Assembly (NCBI RefSeq): GCF_001463705.1
Contig: NZ_BBWH01000026.1
Coordinates: forward strand, 24,035 to 88,034
DNA from: Aureimonas sp. AU12
GTDB taxonomy: Bacteria; Pseudomonadota; Alphaproteobacteria; Rhizobiales; Rhizobiaceae
Reading direction: 5' to 3'
DNA: 64,000 nt
The position numbers and the translations under genes are program-made. The notes below the pieces were generated by a model. It saw only the letters and a list, made by a program, of their open reading frames with translations, was not told the DNA's origin and ran no database searches. Position 1 is the first letter of the stretch, and the number at the start of each line of letters is the position of its first letter. Shown here one piece after another: positions 42,551-50,111 of this stretch.

Positions 42551-42581
42551 ATGCTCCCGGCCCTCGCGCGGCCGGGAGCAT
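42551..42581 (+). other. Intercistronic stem-loop after the binding-protein gene
   Basis: A perfect 12-bp stem, ATGCTCCCGGCC and its complement, closes a 7-nt loop 9 bases after the stop. No T run follows. It probably limits read-through or protects the binding-protein message, which is needed in excess over the membrane parts. Confidence 0.65.
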
Positions 42582-42627
42582 CCTTCCCGCTCGGCGCGCG
42601 GCGCCGCCAGAACCACCGCAGGCGGTC

Positions 42628-43290
42628 ATGGGTTACACGCTGAACTTCGCCGCCGTCTGGCGCAATTTCGACGACCTCGTCTGGGGCCTCGGGCTCAGTC
42701 TCGCGCTGGCTTTCGTCGCCATCGGCCTCGGCTGCGTCATCGGCCTCGTCACCGCCTTCGGCCGCACGGCACGCAACCCCGTGCCGAGGGCGCTCGCCGG
42801 TGTTTATGTCAGCGTCTTCCGCAACACGCCGCTTCTCGTGCTCGTGCTCTTTTCCTTCTTCGCGCTGCCGCAGCTCGGCTTTCGCCTGTCGAAGACCAAC
42901 TCCTTCGTGCTGGCGCTCAGCCTCTATTCCGGCGCCTATCTCGCCGAGGTGTTTCGCGGCGGGCTGCTCGGCGTGCCCAAGGGCCTGCGCGAGGCAGGCC
43001 TCGCCATCGGCCTGACCGAAGGGCAGATCCGACGTCGCATCGTCGTGCCGGTCATGCTGCGGGCCGTGCTGCCGGCGCTCGGCAGCACCTTCATCGGCCT
43101 CTTCAAGGACACCTCGCTCGCCGCCGCCATCGCGGTGCCGGAGCTGACCTTCGAGGCCCGCAAGATCAATGTCGAGACGTTCCGCGTGGTCGAGACCTGG
43201 CTCGTCGCCTCCGCCCTCTACGTCGTCACCTGCTCGATCCTCGCCGCGCTCCTGCGCCGGGTCGAGGCCCGTCTCGCGGTTTCGAGGTAA
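42628..43290 (+). CDS. Amino-acid ABC transporter permease (HisM/GlnP type)
   Basis: 220 aa from the ATG at 42628; a longer frame adds 54 low-complexity residues. The family pattern is plain: YVSVFRNTPLLVLVLFSFFA after helix 2 and the EAA loop GLREAGLAIGLTEGQIRRRI, ending in five helices. It pairs with the next permease as a heterodimer in the inner membrane. The start lies 85 nt after the binding-protein gene, the hairpin lies between, and the next gene begins 4 nt after its stop. Confidence 0.9.
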   Translation: MGYTLNFAAVWRNFDDLVWGLGLSLALAFVAIGLGCVIGLVTAFGRTARNPVPRALAGVYVSVFRNTPLLVLVLFSFFALPQLGFRLSKTNSFVLALSLYSGAYLAEVFRGGLLGVPKGLREAGLAIGLTEGQIRRRIVVPVMLRAVLPALGSTFIGLFKDTSLAAAIAVPELTFEARKINVETFRVVETWLVASALYVVTCSILAALLRRVEARLAVSR

Positions 43291-43294
43291 GGCC

Positions 43295-43957
43295 ATGAAC
43301 GCTCCCGCCTCCTTCCTCGATCTCGTCTGGCTCGCGCGCTGGCCGCTCCTCTACGGGCTCGGCACCACGATCGCGATCTCCGCGCTCGCCATTCTCGGCG
43401 GCACGGTCGTCGGCACCGCGCTCGGCCTCGCGCTCACCTTCGGCAACCGCGCGGTGCGCTTCGTCGCGCGTCTCTACACCGACTTCGTGCGCGGCACGCC
43501 GGTGCTCGTCCTGGTGCTGGCGAGCTACTACATCCTGGGCACGATCGGCCTCGACCTCACGCCCTTCCAGGCCGGCGTGCTGGCGCTCACCGTGTTCTGC
43601 TCCTCGCATGTCGGCGAGATCACGCGTGGCGCACTGCAGGCGCTGCCGCGCGGGCAGGGCGAAGCCGCCAAGGCGATCGGCCTGACCTTCCGCCAGACCT
43701 TTCGATACGTGCTGGCGCCGCAGGCGCTGCGCCTCGGTCTGCCGGCTCTCGTCAACACGGCGGCCGAGATGGTGAAGGCCTCGACGCTGCTGTCGGTCAT
43801 CGGCGTCGCCGAGCTTCTGCTGCGCACGCAGGAGGTGATCTCCCGGACCTTCCAGAGCCTCGAATTCTACCTGCTGGCGGGGCTTCTCTACTTCCTCGTC
43901 AACTCCGCCATCGAACGTCTCGGCCGCTTCGTCGAGCGCCGCGTCAGCCTCGCCTGA
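43295..43957 (+). CDS. Amino-acid ABC transporter permease (HisQ/GlnP type)
   Basis: 220 aa. The same plan as the previous gene: [20 protein letters not shown], then the EAA loop [20 protein letters not shown], with five helices. The ATG at 43295 follows GAGGTAAGG. It forms the second half of the channel with the upstream permease and contacts the ATPase encoded 10 nt downstream. Confidence 0.9.
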   Translation: MNAPASFLDLVWLARWPLLYGLGTTIAISALAILGGTVVGTALGLALTFGNRAVRFVARLYTDFVRGTPVLVLVLASYYILGTIGLDLTPFQAGVLALTVFCSSHVGEITRGALQALPRGQGEAAKAIGLTFRQTFRYVLAPQALRLGLPALVNTAAEMVKASTLLSVIGVAELLLRTQEVISRTFQSLEFYLLAGLLYFLVNSAIERLGRFVERRVSLA

Positions 43958-43967
43958 GGGACCTGCC

Positions 43968-44738
43968 ATGACCGCCAACCTTCTGGAAATCCGGGATCTG
44001 CACAAGCGCTACGGCCCGCTTGAGGTCCTCAAGGGCGTCGACTGCGACGTTCGCGCCGGCGAGGTGATCTCGATCATCGGCTCGTCGGGCTCGGGCAAGA
44101 CCACGATGCTGCGCTGCGTCAACATGCTCGAGGAGTTCGAGGGCGGCACGATCCGCATCGACGGCGAGGAGATCGGCTTCACGACGCAAGGCGGCGTGCG
44201 CACGCGCAAGAGCGAGCGCGAGATCGCCCGCCAGCGCGCGCTCACCGGCATGGCGTTCCAGCAGTTCAACCTCTTCCCGCACATGACTGCGGTCGAGAAC
44301 GTGATGCTCGGGCTCCAGCTCGTGCGCAAGATGAGCCGCGACGAGGCGAGAGCCGTCGGCGAGACCTGGCTCGACCGCGTCGGGCTCCTCGCGCGCAAGG
44401 ACCAGTATCCCGCAAGGCTTTCCGGCGGCCAGCAGCAGCGCGTGGCGATCGCCCGCGCCATCGCGATGAGCCCGCGCCTCATGCTGTTCGACGAGGTGAC
44501 CTCGGCGCTCGATCCCGAACTCGTGGCCGAGGTGCTGCAGGTCGTCGGCGATCTCGCCAAGGACGGGATGACGATGCTGCTCGTCACCCACGAGATGCGC
44601 TTCGCCTACGAGGTGTCCAGCCGCGTCATCTTCATGAATGGCGGGCGGATCGGCGAGGAGGGGAACCCGCGCGAGATGTTCGTGGCCCCCAAGACCGAGC
44701 GGCTGGCCGATTTCCTCAAGTCCTCCCGCTTCAACTGA
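43968..44738 (+). CDS. Amino-acid ABC transporter ATP-binding protein (GlnQ/HisP type)
   Basis: 256 aa. Walker [11 protein letters not shown]-loop [10 protein letters not shown], signature LSGGQQQR, Walker [14 protein letters not shown] and the switch His in VTHEMRFA are all present. The Glu of Walker B is followed by VT rather than PT, which is a common variant in this group. The insertion near [15 protein letters not shown] is longer than in GlnQ and resembles HisP-type proteins. GAGGGA precedes the ATG. It completes the importer. Confidence 0.93.
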   Translation: MTANLLEIRDLHKRYGPLEVLKGVDCDVRAGEVISIIGSSGSGKTTMLRCVNMLEEFEGGTIRIDGEEIGFTTQGGVRTRKSEREIARQRALTGMAFQQFNLFPHMTAVENVMLGLQLVRKMSRDEARAVGETWLDRVGLLARKDQYPARLSGGQQQRVAIARAIAMSPRLMLFDEVTSALDPELVAEVLQVVGDLAKDGMTMLLVTHEMRFAYEVSSRVIFMNGGRIGEEGNPREMFVAPKTERLADFLKSSRFN

Positions 44739-44755
44739 ACCCACAAGGAAGACCC

Positions 44756-45139
44756 ATGTCATTGATCCGTTATGGTGCCGGCGAAACAGGGGCCGGAGGC
44801 CAGGCGCTTCCGTTTGCGCGCGCGGTCGAGGCCGACGGCTGGCTGTACGTCTCCGGTCAGGTCGCCATGGAGAAGGGCGAGATCGTCGGCGGCGGCGTGG
44901 TCGCGCAGACCCACAAGACGATGGAGAACCTTCTCGCCATTCTTAAAGAGGCCGGATACGGGCTGGAGGACGTGGTGCGCGTCGGCGTCTGGCTCGACGA
45001 TCCCCGCGACTTCTGGAGCTTCAACGGCGTCTACGCGCAGTATTTCGGCGAGCATCCGCCGGCGCGGGCCTGCGTCCAGTCCGCGATGATGGTGGATTGC
45101 AAGGTCGAGATTGACTGCGTTGCCTTCAAGCGGAAATAA
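44756..45139 (+). CDS. RidA family (YjgF/YER057c/UK114) protein
   Basis: 127 aa, single-domain chorismate-mutase-like fold that forms trimers. Key pieces are LYVSGQVAMEKGEIVGGGV, AQTHKTMENLLAILKEAG and PARACVQSAMMVDCKVEID, where the Arg in ARACVQ is the substrate-binding residue. Canonical RidA hydrolyses reactive imines such as 2-aminoacrylate. This copy has unusual flanks compared with the housekeeping enzyme and belongs to an amino-acid importer operon, so it may act on the imine formed when that amino acid is broken down. AAGGAAG precedes the ATG. Confidence 0.87.
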   Translation: MSLIRYGAGETGAGGQALPFARAVEADGWLYVSGQVAMEKGEIVGGGVVAQTHKTMENLLAILKEAGYGLEDVVRVGVWLDDPRDFWSFNGVYAQYFGEHPPARACVQSAMMVDCKVEIDCVAFKRK

Positions 45140-45165
45140 GCCGGACGGTGAACGGGGAGTCGGGA

Positions 45166-45942
45166 ATGGACAAGCGGGTCGAGGATGTCGCGAACCGCAG
45201 GTCGCGGGGGCTGGAACGGGCCTTCGACATTCTCGACTGCCTGCGCGACGCCGGGCGGCCGCTGCGGCCGAACGAGATCGCCACCGCGATGGGGGCGCCG
45301 CGCTCGACCATCTACGAGCTGACCGGCGTTCTCCTCAAACTCGGCGTTCTCGAATCGCGGGGCGGCGAGGGGCGTCTGTTCCTCGGCGCCAAGCTCTTCC
45401 TCTTCGGCGCCGCCTATGCCGACCAGTCCGACGTGATGCGCCATGCCTCCGAGCTTCTCGACCGGATCGTCGAGGAGACGCGCGAGACCGCGCAGTTCTG
45501 TCTCCTCGACGGCCACAAATACACGGTCGCGATGATGCGGGAGAGTTCGCGCCCGTTCCGCATCTCCTCGAGCGTCGGCGAGCGCACGCCCATCCCGTGG
45601 ACGGCCTCCGGGCGCCTGCTGCTCGGCCATCTCGGCGAGGCCGAGATCCGCGCCTTCGTGCCGCCCGAGGACTTCCGGCTGCCGTCCGGCGAATGGCTCG
45701 ACCCCGCGCTCTTCAGCGAGCAGGCGCATCGGGCGCTGAAGGAAGGGGTCTTCACCTTCGATTCCATCGTCGACAGCTATACGCACTGCTTCGCGGTGCC
45801 GGTGCTACGCCCCGATGGCTCGGCGGCGGCCACGCTCTGCCTCGTCGCCCCCAAGGACGACGCCCGCCAGAACCACGAACGCTACGTCCGATGCCTGAAG
45901 GACGCGGCCGACCGCCTGTCGGTCTGGTACGGCGCGCTCTGA
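45166..45942 (+). CDS. IclR family transcriptional regulator
   Basis: 258 aa. A winged helix-turn-helix at ~15-75 (LERAFDILDCLRDAGRPLRP, MGAPRSTIYELTGVLLKLGV) precedes the IclR ligand-binding domain (SVGERTPIPWTASGRLLLGH, FAVPVLRPDGSAAATLCLVA). The ATG at 45166 is preferred to a GTG 18 nt upstream because GGGGAG lies 9 nt before it. It ends the importer-RidA cluster and probably controls it; the inverted repeat at 41646-41681 is a candidate site. The effector may be the imported solute or a product of it. Confidence 0.9.
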   Translation: MDKRVEDVANRRSRGLERAFDILDCLRDAGRPLRPNEIATAMGAPRSTIYELTGVLLKLGVLESRGGEGRLFLGAKLFLFGAAYADQSDVMRHASELLDRIVEETRETAQFCLLDGHKYTVAMMRESSRPFRISSSVGERTPIPWTASGRLLLGHLGEAEIRAFVPPEDFRLPSGEWLDPALFSEQAHRALKEGVFTFDSIVDSYTHCFAVPVLRPDGSAAATLCLVAPKDDARQNHERYVRCLKDAADRLSVWYGAL

Positions 45943-45950
45943 GCGCCGCG

Positions 45951-45975
45951 CGGGACGGCGGCGAAGCGCGTCCCG
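45951..45975. terminator. Hairpin between convergent iclR-like and hmuS genes
   Basis: CGGGACG (45951-45957) pairs with CGTCCCG (45969-45975), giving a 7-bp stem with an 11-nt loop, in the 34-base gap between two converging genes. There is no T run on either side, so it is only a weak terminator candidate. Confidence 0.4.
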
Positions 45976-45976
45976 T

Positions 45977-46987
45977 CTACAGCGCCTCGGCGATCTCGCG
46001 CCAGGCCGGGTTCTCGCCTCTGTCGGGCTCGCGCACGCCGAAGAACTGGGCCGCCAGCGTCCGGTCGGCGGCGTAGAGTTCGACGGAGGTGAGGAGGCCG
46101 AAGCGCGTCGGCTTGCGCACCACGAAGGCGTCGCCGACGAGATCCTCGCGGAAATGCAGTGTGAAGCCGGGCTCCATCGCGTTGATCCACGGGCCCATCG
46201 CGCGCACGGTCGTCACCGGTCCGCTGCGGATCTGGATGCCGCCGCGGTTTCCGACGAAGCACATCACCGGCACGCCGGCGGCCGCCGCAGCTTCCAGAAG
46301 GCGGGTCGTGGCGAGCGCTTCGAGCGGGCGAACATGCGCTGCGTCCATCGCATCGAGCGCGGAGCGACGGTCGAGCCCATGCCGACGCAGGATCGCGAAG
46401 AACTCGTGGATGTCGGCCATGCCGGCGACGTGGCGGCGGAAGGCGTCGGGGTCGGCCGGTCGGCTGGGGCCAGGTGCTGATGCGCGCGGCGAGACGACGA
46501 GCGGCGCGCGGCTGCCGGATGCGAAGCCATCGCGAAGGGCTTCGAAGGCATCGACGTCGGACGTCGCGCGAAGATGCACCTTCAGGATCGCGTCGCCCGC
46601 AGCGTCGAAGACCTGGACGCTGCGGCGCGGGCCCGCTTCGTCGGGGATTTCCACCGCGAAAGCATGGCGCCACTCCGCGAGGAAGAGCCGCATGTCGAGC
46701 GGCGGGTTGACGACGAGGGCGCTCATGCCCTCGATCCCGATGCCGCCGAACTGCCCGACCGTCTCGTGGACGGCCACCTCGTTGCGCATCAGGCTAAGCA
46801 CTTCGCCGAGCGCCGGCAGGGCCCGGAGAAGCGCCGCCATTTCCGGCCGCAGCCGCACGACCTCCGGCCCGTCGTGGCGAGCCAGCAACGAGGCTTCCGC
46901 GAGGCCGAGTTCGTCGGCGAGATCGCGCGGACGGTTGGAGCGCATGTAGTAGGGAAGCGGGCGTTCAGGCGCGAGCGGCGTGTCCAT
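45977..46987 (-). CDS. hmuS: Haem-degrading/haem-carrier protein HmuS
   Basis: 336 aa with two similar halves, as in the HemS/ChuS/HmuS family. Recognisable are the GQFGGIGIEG, NPPLDMRLFLAEWRHAFAVE and FDAAGDAILKVHLR segments of the first half, and VMCFVGNRGGIQIRSGPV with MEPGFTLHFREDLVGDAFVV of the second. The protein accepts haem in the cytoplasm and either degrades or hands it on. GAGGA precedes the ATG by 6 nt. The start overlaps hmuV by 23 nt, so it is the last gene of the hmuTUVS operon. Confidence 0.87.
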   Translation of the reverse strand: MDTPLAPERPLPYYMRSNRPRDLADELGLAEASLLARHDGPEVVRLRPEMAALLRALPALGEVLSLMRNEVAVHETVGQFGGIGIEGMSALVVNPPLDMRLFLAEWRHAFAVEIPDEAGPRRSVQVFDAAGDAILKVHLRATSDVDAFEALRDGFASGSRAPLVVSPRASAPGPSRPADPDAFRRHVAGMADIHEFFAILRRHGLDRRSALDAMDAAHVRPLEALATTRLLEAAAAAGVPVMCFVGNRGGIQIRSGPVTTVRAMGPWINAMEPGFTLHFREDLVGDAFVVRKPTRFGLLTSVELYAADRTLAAQFFGVREPDRGENPAWREIAEAL

Positions 46988-47795
46988 GGGGATCCTCGGA
47001 GAGGGCCGCGGTCTGCGGCAGGATGAAGGGAATGTGCGGGGGAGGAAGCACGCCGACGCGAAGGTCGAGGCGGAACACGGACACGACGAGCGCATCGGTC
47101 AGGATGTGGCCCGGCGGGCCGTCGGCGACCACGGCCCCTTCGGCGATGACCACGAGCCGGTCGGCAAAGCCCGCGGCGAGGTTGAGATCGTGCAGCACGG
47201 CGACGACGCCGCCGCCGGCGCGGGCGAACTCGCGGGCGATCTGCAGCACCGCGATCTGGTGGCGGATGTCGAGGCTGGAAATGGGCTCGTCGAGGAACAG
47301 GAAGCGGGTGGGCTCGTTCGGCGCCGGCGTACCTGCTTGGCAGAGGACGCGGGCGAGATGCACCCGCTGCTGCTCGCCGCCCGACAGTTCGCCATAGACC
47401 CTCGCCCCGAACCCGGAGAGCTCCACCCGCGCCAGCGCCTGCTCCACCGCCGTAGGCCCGCCGCCCCGCCCGCCGGCGTCGAGGCCGAGCCGAACGACCT
47501 CGGCGACGGTGAAGGGAAAGGACAGCGCCGAACTCTGCGGCAGAACGGCGCGGCGCCGGGCGATCGCGGCGGGCGACAGTCGCGCCATGTCGACGCCGTC
47601 GAGCCGCACCCGGCCCGACGCCGGCGCGATCTCGCCGGTCGCGAGTTTCAGAAGCGTCGACTTGCCGGCCCCGTTCGGCCCGGCGATCACGGTGAGCTGG
47701 CCCGGCACGAAGGCGAGCGTCGTGGGATGCAGCGCGATCCGGCCGCGATAGGCGAGGGCGGCGTCGTCGAGGCGGATCATCGCGGCCACGTTCAT
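46965..47795 (-). CDS. hmuV: Haemin ABC transporter ATP-binding protein HmuV
   Basis: 276 aa. Walker A GPNGAGKST, Q-loop VLPQSSALSFPFTVAEVV, signature LSGGEQQR, Walker B FLFLDEPISSLD and switch His in VLHDLNLAAGFADR. SALSFPFTVAEVV is typical of HmuV/BhuV proteins. The ATG overlaps the hmuU stop in ATGA (47792-47795), and its own end overlaps hmuS. It energises haem import on the cytoplasmic side. Confidence 0.92.
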   Translation of the reverse strand: MNVAAMIRLDDAALAYRGRIALHPTTLAFVPGQLTVIAGPNGAGKSTLLKLATGEIAPASGRVRLDGVDMARLSPAAIARRRAVLPQSSALSFPFTVAEVVRLGLDAGGRGGGPTAVEQALARVELSGFGARVYGELSGGEQQRVHLARVLCQAGTPAPNEPTRFLFLDEPISSLDIRHQIAVLQIAREFARAGGGVVAVLHDLNLAAGFADRLVVIAEGAVVADGPPGHILTDALVVSVFRLDLRVGVLPPPHIPFILPQTAALSEDPHGHAARA

Positions 47796-48910
47796 AGGCC
47801 CGAGACGCCGCGTCGGCGCATCAGGATCCAGAGGAAGACGGGCGCGCCGATCGCGGCGGTGAGGATGCCGATGGGAAGCTCGGCCGGCGCCACGATCGTG
47901 CGGGCCGCCATGTCGGCGACGAGAAGCAGCGCGCCGCCGCCGAGCGCGGAGGCCGGCAGGAGGTGGCGGTGGTCCGGCCCGATCGACAGGCGCAGGAGAT
48001 GGGGCACGACGATACCGACGAAGCCGATCGGCCCGGCGACGGCGACGGCCGCGCCGGTGGCGAGCGCCACGAGGAGGATCGTCAGGCGCTTGAGGCGCTG
48101 CACGCGGATGCCGAGATGGAAGGCTTCCGCCTCGCCGAGCACGATGCCGTTGAGGCCGCGCGCGATCAGCGGCATCAGCGCGAGGGCGGCGAGCATCATC
48201 GGCGCGCCGGCGAGGAGCTTTGTCCAAGTCGCGCCGCCGAGCCCGCCGAGGCTCCAGAAGGTGAGGTCGCGCAGCTGCGCGTCGTCGCTGCCATAGACGA
48301 GAAGCCCGATGCCGGCGCTGGCGAAGGCACCGAGCGCGATGCCGGCGAGCAGCATGAGCGCGACCGAGGACTGTCCGGCGCGCGTGCCGATGCGATAGAT
48401 CAGCAGCGTCGTCGCCAAGCCTCCGCCGAAAGCGGCGACCGGCAGGGCGTAGACGCCGAAGAGCGCGACGAGCGGCGCCAGCGCGCCGTGCGACAGCACG
48501 ATCGTCGCCACCGCCGCGAGTGCGGCGCCGGAGGAGACGCCGACGAGACCGGGATCGGCGAGCGGGTTGCGGAACAGGCCCTGCATCATCGCCCCGACCG
48601 AACCGAGCGCCGCGCCGACGAGCGCCCCGAGCAGCACGCGCGGCAGCCGGATCTGCCACACGATCACCGTCTCGGCGAGCGGCGCGCCGCGCCCCTGCGG
48701 CCCGGCGGCGAGGATCGAGGCGACGCGCGCCGGCGACAGCATGGCCGGGCCGACGCCGACCGCCATCACCGCAATGGCGAGGAGGCTGAGCCCGAGCGCC
48801 AGCAGCACCGCTCGCCCCACCGCGCTGCGGTCGCCGGACCGCGTGCGGGCGGGGGGGCGATCGGTGAGACTCGCGATGTCAACGGACAAGGGGGCCGTCG
48901 CCTTCGGCAA
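47792..48910 (-). CDS. hmuU: Haemin ABC transporter permease HmuU
   Basis: 372 aa, FecCD family, about ten helices. The GAMMQGLFRNPLADPGLVGV segment (NPLADPGL) and IGFVGIVVPHLLRLSIGPDHR match haem permeases. It works as a homodimer with HmuV. No ATG is available at the N-terminus: a TTG at 48910 gives this length and overlaps hmuT by 32 nt; a second TTG at 48889, with AAGG 11 nt upstream and an 11-nt overlap, is an equally good start. Confidence 0.9.
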   Translation of the reverse strand: MPKATAPLSVDIASLTDRPPARTRSGDRSAVGRAVLLALGLSLLAIAVMAVGVGPAMLSPARVASILAAGPQGRGAPLAETVIVWQIRLPRVLLGALVGAALGSVGAMMQGLFRNPLADPGLVGVSSGAALAAVATIVLSHGALAPLVALFGVYALPVAAFGGGLATTLLIYRIGTRAGQSSVALMLLAGIALGAFASAGIGLLVYGSDDAQLRDLTFWSLGGLGGATWTKLLAGAPMMLAALALMPLIARGLNGIVLGEAEAFHLGIRVQRLKRLTILLVALATGAAVAVAGPIGFVGIVVPHLLRLSIGPDHRHLLPASALGGGALLLVADMAARTIVAPAELPIGILTAAIGAPVFLWILMRRRGVSGL

Positions 48911-49763
48911 GGTCGGGATAGAGGCGGGCGGCGAGATCGCGCACGGCGTCGGGCGTGCGCGGTCCGAAGCCGAGGAGATAGAGACCGTCCATGCGGATCA
49001 GCGCGCCGGCCTGTCCCGCCGGCGTCGCCGCCAGTGCGGGCACGCTGAACGGGTCGGCGGGGGGCGAGCCGGCGCGATCCACCATGAGGATGACGTCCGG
49101 CTGCAGCGCCGCCAGGGCCTCGCTCGACAGGATCTTGTAGCCCTCGACCTCGTCGAAGACGTTGTCAGCGCCGGCGAGGCGGATCACCGTGTCGGCACCG
49201 GTGCCGCGACCGGCGGCGTTCGGGCGACCGTCCGCCAGCGACAGGATGAAGAGGACGCGCTTGCGACGCTCCACCGCGCTGAGCGCCGTCTCCAGCGCCG
49301 TGAACTTGGCGGCCATGGCGGTCGCCATCGCCTCGCCCTCCGCCGGGTGCCCGACCGCTGCGGCGACGGCGCGCACCTTGTCGAGGAGGCTCGGCACGGT
49401 GAGGCCGGTCGGCACGTGGCGCACGGGCACGCCCGCGGCATCGATCAGCGTCACCGCCTCTGGCGGACCGGCGCCCTCGTCCATCAGGATAAGGTCCGGC
49501 GACAGCGACAGGACCCCTTCGGCCGAGAGCGCGCGCATGTAACCGACATTGGGCTTGGTGGCCATGACTTCGGGCGGATGGAGGCTGGTCGTGTCCACGG
49601 CCGCCACGCGGTCGCCCTCGCCGAGCGCATAGAGGATCTCGGTGATCGCGCCGCCGATGGAGACGATGCGGCGGGGCAGTTCGTCGGCCTGCGATCGGCC
49701 CGTGGCCAGACCGGCCGTGACGAGCGCGAGGGTGAGAAGGGCGGCGGAGCGAAACGGGCGCAT
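48879..49763 (-). CDS. hmuT: Periplasmic haemin-binding protein HmuT
   Basis: 294 aa with a Sec signal peptide (cleavage near SQADE). It has the class III binding-protein plan: RRIVSIGGAITEILYALGEG, DTTSLHPPEVMATKPNVGYM (with Tyr suited to bind haem iron), SPDLILMDEGAGPPEAV and the C-terminal lobe with RLAGADNVFDEVEGYKILSS. It delivers haem from the outer-membrane receptor to HmuUV. It is the first gene of the leftward operon and lies 348 bases from the divergent receptor gene, sharing its control region. Confidence 0.9.
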   Translation of the reverse strand: MRPFRSAALLTLALVTAGLATGRSQADELPRRIVSIGGAITEILYALGEGDRVAAVDTTSLHPPEVMATKPNVGYMRALSAEGVLSLSPDLILMDEGAGPPEAVTLIDAAGVPVRHVPTGLTVPSLLDKVRAVAAAVGHPAEGEAMATAMAAKFTALETALSAVERRKRVLFILSLADGRPNAAGRGTGADTVIRLAGADNVFDEVEGYKILSSEALAALQPDVILMVDRAGSPPADPFSVPALAATPAGQAGALIRMDGLYLLGFGPRTPDAVRDLAARLYPDLAEGDGPLVR

Positions 49764-50111
49764 GACGCAAGGGATCCGGACTTGCGCCGCCTCGCGAAGC
49801 TCGGGGCTCGGAGCCAAGCGGCGATAGCGGCGAGGGAATGATCGCTCTTCCGATTGCGGCATCGCACAGTGAGTGTCAAGCAAAGTCATCTTAAGAACGC
49901 TTCTAATATTGACATTGGAACGTCTCGAAACTGGAAATATTCCAGCCAATACTGAAATGGTTCTAACAAACTGAACTATTGACTCTTTGTCATCCGATGA
50001 AATACCGAACGATGACGCACGCCGCATCTGCCCTGCCGCTCGAACATCGAGCGATGCCTGCCGGGTCGTCCTGCGTCGATTTTCAGACACGGGGTTCGGG
50101 ACTTGAAAGAC
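49764..50111. promoter_or_regulatory. Divergent hmuT/hmuR control region with Irr-type (ICE) box
   Basis: A/T-rich gap of 348 bases. The segment TTAAGAACGCTTCTAAT (49891-49907) read leftward matches the ICE consensus TTTAGAA-N3-TTCTAAA at 12 of 14 positions. A second site, 49951-49967, keeps one good half (TTCTAA). Between them is a CTGGAA-ATA-TTCCAG dyad (49931-49945). TTGACT at 49979-49984 is a candidate -35 for the receptor gene. Iron control through Irr is inferred. Confidence 0.6.
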
